From Tetmemena sp. SeJ-2015 (lineage: Eukaryota > Ciliophora > Spirotrichea > Sporadotrichida > Oxytrichidae), in assembly GCA_027382625.1 (NCBI GenBank), contig JAJKFJ010022430.1, positions 17,102 to 81,101 of the forward strand: a DNA stretch of 64,000 nt. Direction: 5' to 3'. A program made the translations under genes and the position numbers. Each line of letters opens with the position of its first letter. Position 1 is the first letter of the stretch. Below the pieces are notes generated by a model. It made no database searches. It saw nothing but the letters and a program-made list of their open reading frames with translations, and was not told the DNA's origin. Positions 59,495 through 64,000 of this stretch are shown here, piece by piece.

Positions 59495-60483
59495 TTAGTG
59501 GGGCTAGCTTGGATACGATTAGAAGAAGAAGAATATTAAACTTAAAAGTTATTATCGCCCAATCATAAATGAATAAACATGATGAAATATTTTATGTGTT
59601 ATGTGTGTGTGATATTATAAAATAGAGGATTCTGTTTGCTTAAATAGGGAGTATTTGGTTAATAAATCAGACTTTTTCATTAGGAAAGCATGTGTGCATT
59701 AACCACGTAAATCAACCAATATAAAAACGCCCACCAAATCTGTTTCATCACTCCTCAGAAATTATCATCCAAATTTACTACTAAATAATTTATAATGAAA
59801 AACAAAGTTGCATTTATATATAGAATTCATATTAGCAATCAGTCCACTGGGTACTTGGAAGTGGAAGGAAAATTAAAGCTATAGTTGTTACTGTTAGAGT
59901 AATTAAATTAACTTTGCTATCCTGCTCCGTAGCTCGCCCTAGTCTCTTGAGCTCTTTAGTCTCTGGTTGTTGCGTGAGACTGATTCAATTCATTTTTAAT
60001 TTTAATTAATATAGTTGGAAAAAATGAATCAATCTGAGAATTAAATTTGATTAAAACAAGCATCCATCTTATTTTTTAGATAAGTTATTTCTCTTTATGA
60101 TGTAAACTCAAGTGAAAAATAAGGAGAACAATCTCTTAACAGATAAAATTTTGACTTCCAGCCTATGTTTAATTAATGATTTGCTAGTAAAAGAATCTTG
60201 CCAATCCTTTATAATATGAAGGGTGGACTATATTTTACTCTGACAGGCCGTATTAATTTGTTATTACGGTCTTTTTGGGGATTATCTTCTTCTAAAATCA
60301 AATGAAGAGGTGAAAAACAGTTAAAAATTTAAAAATCATTTCATTTTTAAGAATGCTTAAATTTTTAAGCTTTAAAAAACTGAAAATGTAATGATATTTT
60401 CTCGAGTACATTTTTATTAAGTATTAGCGAGATCATCCTCTCACCTTAAATTTTTCCTTTATCTTCATTATATTTGAAATATT
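59495..60483. other. intergenic, AT-rich
   Basis: Almost 1 kb between two minus-strand genes. It contains a short TG-rich stretch (about 59590-59615) and long AT-rich runs. No ORF of coding character on either strand and no inverted repeat noticed. It should hold the promoter of the NBR1-like gene (near 59500-59700). Confidence 0.45.
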
Positions 60484-62819
60484 TCATTTTTCTGTAAGTA
60501 AATTAATCAAATGGGGATTAAAAGCTCCTTATTTTGTTTAACGTAGGCCTATCGATTGATCAAGCTAATCTTTCAGGGGCTTTTATAAGGGCTGTGGGTG
60601 GTTGATTGGCAGTATTTTATCAGGTTGGTTGTACTTGAACTGATACTAATTGTATCCTCTATCTATCCCTGGCAGATTAAAGCTGGACTGTCCAGCTGCA
60701 ATTAAAGATAATGATGATATCTTTGCTGCAGTTTGTTAGACAGAACTCAAGGAGTTAGAGTGGATGAGATTTTGATTGGCTTCAAAGGGGTTGGAGAGGT
60801 TGCTCTTATGAGTTTATCTCTAGCCGTCTTGTTCGTTGTATCTGTAGTTTTGATCTGCGTACCTCCTGTCAGTTGATGGAAGCATTCCAACATTTGGCGA
60901 GTTACTCTTATTCATTCGGTAGGGATCAGCCCCTACCATCGACCTCTTGGCTTCATCCATTTGATTCAGCTCTTGGTAGAATCTGTCCTTAAACTTCTAG
61001 TCCCTCTCATCTTTTATACCTCCTCTCTACGCAAATCAAATAATAATCGTGACTCGTTCTCTATTGTTTGAGAGTGCGAGTGGCTTGGCTGCTTCTTAGG
61101 GTTGAACAATCCAAAGTCAATGCTGCCTCCGTTGGTCTAATTCACTTGTGAGATGGTGGAGAACACCTTGTTCCTGTTCTCTCCAAGAATGTTGCTGACT
61201 ATAAGTGACCCTGCTTTTTAGATACTCGTTTGAAACTGCTTAGGCCTGTCATCGTACAAAAGCTGAGGCGGCTATTGATAATTGAAATTCTCAAACTGCT
61301 TGACAGACCTGTTGAAGTTGTCTCTGTTCTGCTGCTCGTACATTAGCATGTTCTTCTGGTTGTTCCTTAGATCATAACCCTGCTGCTTGTTGAATTGGGA
61401 TTCAGGCTATCGTTGTGAGGACTTCTCCTGGATGGCAGGGAGATATTAACTTTGACGTTGCTGATGTCTAGAAGGCTTAAGCTCTGAGCCTGGAGAGAAG
61501 TTGCTATCCATGGCTGATACAACCTAGTCATATCGTGAGCTCTTGTGGGGGGAGGCATAGGGCTTAAGTGTGGCGTTGGGGAGCTGCTTCAACTGGCTTA
61601 TCTCTTTTTATATGATCTGAGGAGGAGCTTGGAAGTTATTCTCTGCCCTCCTATCTTGCTTTTAATTGCTGAGTTCAAGAGCAGGCGGACTCTCTTGATA
61701 AACTTGACACTACCTTAGTAGTTTCAGTTTCTATTAAATTGGATAAAGTACTTTTACTTTAATGAGTATATCTGTTCCTATTTTTCTGGTTCTGCTATTG
61801 AGCCTAGACCTTATCAATGAACTTAGCATCTTACTTGACCTAACTCTTATCCAATTGACTACCACCTTCCTCTCATAGTTCTTTGTATCTGCCCTTGCTC
61901 TGATCCTAGTTTCTTCTGTCTCTCTGCTCTTACTAAACCTTCTAGTACTCCTCCATCAGAATGGACTTGGCTTGTGCTTTCTCAATAAGGGATTCTCTAT
62001 TCTATTCTGCTGCCTCTTGAGCTTGGAGTTTGTGCAGCTCCTCTGGCTCTATCTTCTTAGGCTGGAAATCGATGGACTGCAGCACTTTGTCAGTCGGCTT
62101 CTTAACGACCTTCATCTTCTTTACCTGAGACTGAACTGGCTGCAGTTCATAGGACCCAGACGCCTAGTTAAGCAAGAACCTTCTGGCTGATTCCTCGTTA
62201 GCTTGTCTCTGTCACTCCTTCTCCTTAAGCAGCCGCTTCGTCTGCTCGTCCAGCACTATCTCAGGCTGCTTGAGTTCGAAGTTATCTGACTCCCTTCACT
62301 TCTCAATCTCATATGTCCCCAAGTCCAAAAATATAGAACGAGTATAGTAAGTAAGTCTGAGCCTTGTCTCTTATTTTGAGATTACTTTTCCTTATCGAGC
62401 TTCTCCTATCTCTGCTTCTCCTTCTCTCTCCGCCTCTTCTCTTCCTTCTCGTGCTTGATTGAAAGCATTATTGCCTCCTGCTGCTATGCCATCTCCTTCT
62501 GCTGCCTCTATTCTTCCCGCTCTCTCTCCTTTTCTCTTTCTCGTTCTTTCTTCTGCTCTCTTTCCCGTTCTTCCTGCTCCTACTCTCTCCTCTTTCTGAT
62601 CCTCTCTTCCTCTGCTCGCTATCTCTCCCCTGAATTGATTCTTGGCTGGATATTTGGAGCATCCTGAGTTTTCTTAATCGATATCCCCTCTGGTCCTATT
62701 ATACAAATATAACAGACTATTTATTAAAAAATGCAAGATATCTTTTCTAATTAAAAATAAAAAGTATTTAAATTGATCTAGACAAATAATTTTGCTCTTA
62801 TAAATGTTGTTTGTGTCAT
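60484..62819 (-). CDS. Q-rich coiled-coil hypothetical protein
   Basis: Minus-strand gene ending at TGA 60484-60486. The coding core is 60600-62700. It begins with a very charged Glu/Arg/Lys helix (62400-62640), then KKMKVVKKPTDKVLQSIDFQ, a second helical segment and a long Gln/Asn/Ser-rich disordered tail (NKQQGYDLRNNQKNMLMYEQ). The start is uncertain: an acceptor-like ATAATAG lies at about 62700, and an in-frame ATG at 62817-62819. Two TGA codons lie in frame within continuous coding sequence (62212-62214 and 61873-61875). Frame or intron changes occur near 61690 and 61030. Function unknown; the charged helix suggests a structural protein. Confidence 0.5.
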
Positions 62820-62837
62820 AAAGAATAGTAAACTTAG

Positions 62838-63730
62838 ATGTCTATAAAGTGTAAAATTATATTTTTTAGCCATCTGACCTTAAGATCAGGGGAGGGATGG
62901 AAGTGTATCTCCCCCGATTTTTTTATGGTCAAAAATGCTAAAAAATCGCCCAATTGGCAAAAAATGACAAAAAGTTAAGAGATTTTGGCCTTTGAAATTA
63001 TCATTTTTAAAATGTTTTTTCTTCTTTTAAAAATTTGAGTCAAATTTGACCAACTTTGTATTCAACTATTTCGTAAGAGTTAGTCTTGTATATTTTATGA
63101 TCGCAGATATTAGACAGAAGTTAAGCATTTAATTCGCTTGTATTTAAAAATAATCAATAAACTTGTGATTTTCCTTAAAAATGATCACAAAGCCCTTATT
63201 TTTGAGTTGAAATCAGAATTAGAGTTCAAACACTGCGAGAGATAATTTATTTCAACTACTATCTTAACATTTTTTATTCTTAATAAATATATTCGCAAGA
63301 AAGGACGACAAATAACTGCCATACATTATAAATAATGAAGGGCCAACTTCATTAAGGAGTAAATTAGCCCTACATCAATTAAAAACTAAATTTATAAAAT
63401 TGAATATGAGTTAAAATCTTTTTTAACCTACTTTCCGAAAAAATTTAAATCATAAATATTGACTCTTAAGTAAATTTCAAAGGCCAAAATCTCTTAATTT
63501 TCTGTCATTTTTTGGGCAATTTTGATAAAAATGGGCTATTTTTTAGTATTTTTTACCATAATAAGATCAGGGGGAGATACATTTCCATCCCTCCCTCCTT
63601 CCCCCTAAGATCAAAATGCAAAGAGTATGTAGATAATTTAAATGAAATGGATCAACTAAGACGCGAGGAAGATTATATTGAAAGGACAGACATTGATTCG
63701 AAAATTTTATCGTATTTATTATAGATTAAT
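62838..63730 (+). CDS. partial gene interrupted by a second palindromic element
   Basis: After the right end of the element (63614 on), the plus strand encodes a clearly coding stretch, KEYVDNLNEMDQLRREED then YIERTDIDSKILSYLL. Skipping the element and one TSD copy, the frame continues leftwards without a stop to an ATG at 62838. The AT-rich 50-bp left part is too short to prove coding, and an acceptor-like TTTTTTAG at 62872-62879 may mark an exon edge instead. Beyond 63730 the frame stays open but is AT-rich and unconvincing. No family recognised. Confidence 0.35.
62881..62888. repeat. target-site duplication, left copy (element 2)
   Basis: TAAGATCA, identical to 63606-63613. Confidence 0.75.
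62889..63605. mobile_element. second palindromic MITE/IES-like element with 8-bp target duplication
   Basis: A 717-bp element with imperfect inverted arms, 62889-63000 and 63472-63605. Both contain GGAGGGATGGAA, the block GAGATTTTGGCCTTTGAAATT and intervening matches, diverged by roughly a fifth with small indels. The AT-rich interior of about 470 bp has no transposase-like ORF. Outer ends begin GGGGAGGG (left) and GGGGGAAGG (right, reverse complement). Perfect 8-bp direct repeats TAAGATCA flank it (62881-62888 and 63606-63613). The G-run ends and 8-bp duplication match the element at 25299, but the arm sequences are otherwise different. This suggests an older member of the same or a related superfamily. 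Confidence 0.75.
63606..63613. repeat. target-site duplication, right copy (element 2)
   Basis: TAAGATCA. Directly followed by the coding stretch of the interrupted plus-strand gene. Confidence 0.75.
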
Positions 63731-63894
63731 TTCTTGTTTTTTGTTGTTCTTAAAAACTTCATAATATTAAACTTTTAACGTTAGATTTTGAAATTGTAGA
63801 AATATAATCAACTTTGTGAATAATAATGTATAAGGAATTAGATAATTATATATTGTAATATTAGAATTGAATGTTAAAAATTTTCCAGAAACCA

Positions 63895-63967
63895 ATTTAA
63901 TTCAATCAATCAATTAATTAAATATATATATACCCGAATTAATCAATCAATTAAATCAATCATTATA
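63895..63967. repeat. degenerate AATC/AATT tetranucleotide repeat
   Basis: Imperfect repeats of ATCA/ATTA units flank a short TA run near the right edge. Simple-sequence DNA with no coding signal. Confidence 0.6.
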
Positions 63968-64000
63968 TGACCACTTGTAACTTGGACTCTTAAATCACAT

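Noticed and set aside
62300..62660. Plus-strand ORF of Ser/Arg/Cys-rich protein at 62455-62667
   Set aside because: Shadow of the minus-strand Glu/Arg/Lys coiled-coil exon.

Overview
The window is protein-coding, intron-containing nuclear DNA that only reads well if TAA and TAG encode glutamine and TGA is the stop. Every recognisable gene (aconitase, PP2C, polycystin channel, NBR1-like receptor) contains in-frame TAA/TAG and ends at TGA. With the gene content (giant EF-hand and coiled-coil proteins, polycystin- and TRP-like channels), this points to a ciliate using translation table 6. The class cannot be resolved. About 17 genes lie in 64 kb without scrambling or telomeric repeats, so this is not a single-gene nanochromosome. 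Introns are mostly 35-100 bp, GT(AAG)...AG. Gene starts and exon edges are hand-read and approximate. Many genes show single-base frame breaks at homopolymers, probably sequence errors.

Layout. 0.4-2 kb: minus-strand coding fragments. 2.0-4.3 kb (+): polycystin-type channel. 4.3-5.2 kb (-): unknown protein with a C-terminal membrane segment. 6.1-15.3 kb (+): giant Q/S-rich, IQ-motif, coiled-coil protein with a conserved C-terminal domain. 15.7-16.4 kb (-): small EF-hand-like protein. 16.6-21.3 kb (-): long coiled-coil protein, divergent from 21.5-24.1 kb (+), a Q/S-rich protein. 24.2-27.4 kb (+): unknown protein interrupted by a 599-bp palindromic element. 27.6-38.8 kb (-): giant EF-hand protein with an N/Q/G-rich start. 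39.0-42.0 kb (-): cytosolic-type aconitase. 42.3-44.5 kb (-): unknown basic Q/S-rich protein. 44.7-53.2 kb (-): TRP/polycystin-like cation channel. 53.3-55.0 kb (-): coiled-coil tail-anchored protein. 55.4-56.5 kb (-): PP2C-like protein lacking metal ligands. 56.9-59.5 kb (-): NBR1/p62-like autophagy receptor (PB1-ZZ-FW-UBA) with an internal 227-bp duplication. 60.5-62.8 kb (-): Q-rich coiled-coil protein. 62.8 kb to the end (+): partial gene interrupted by a second palindromic element.

The most interesting signal is the pair of non-coding inverted-repeat elements (25299-25897 and 62889-63605). Both begin with a G-run, both are flanked by a perfect 8-bp target-site duplication, and both sit in apparently coding sequence. 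Removing the first element plus one duplication copy restores an uninterrupted reading frame exactly. They behave like germline internal eliminated sequences of cut-and-paste transposon origin, or like recent non-autonomous insertions. Either reading makes this window germline-like or an unprocessed copy.

No rRNA, tRNA, CRISPR array, virus-like gene or toxin gene was recognised.
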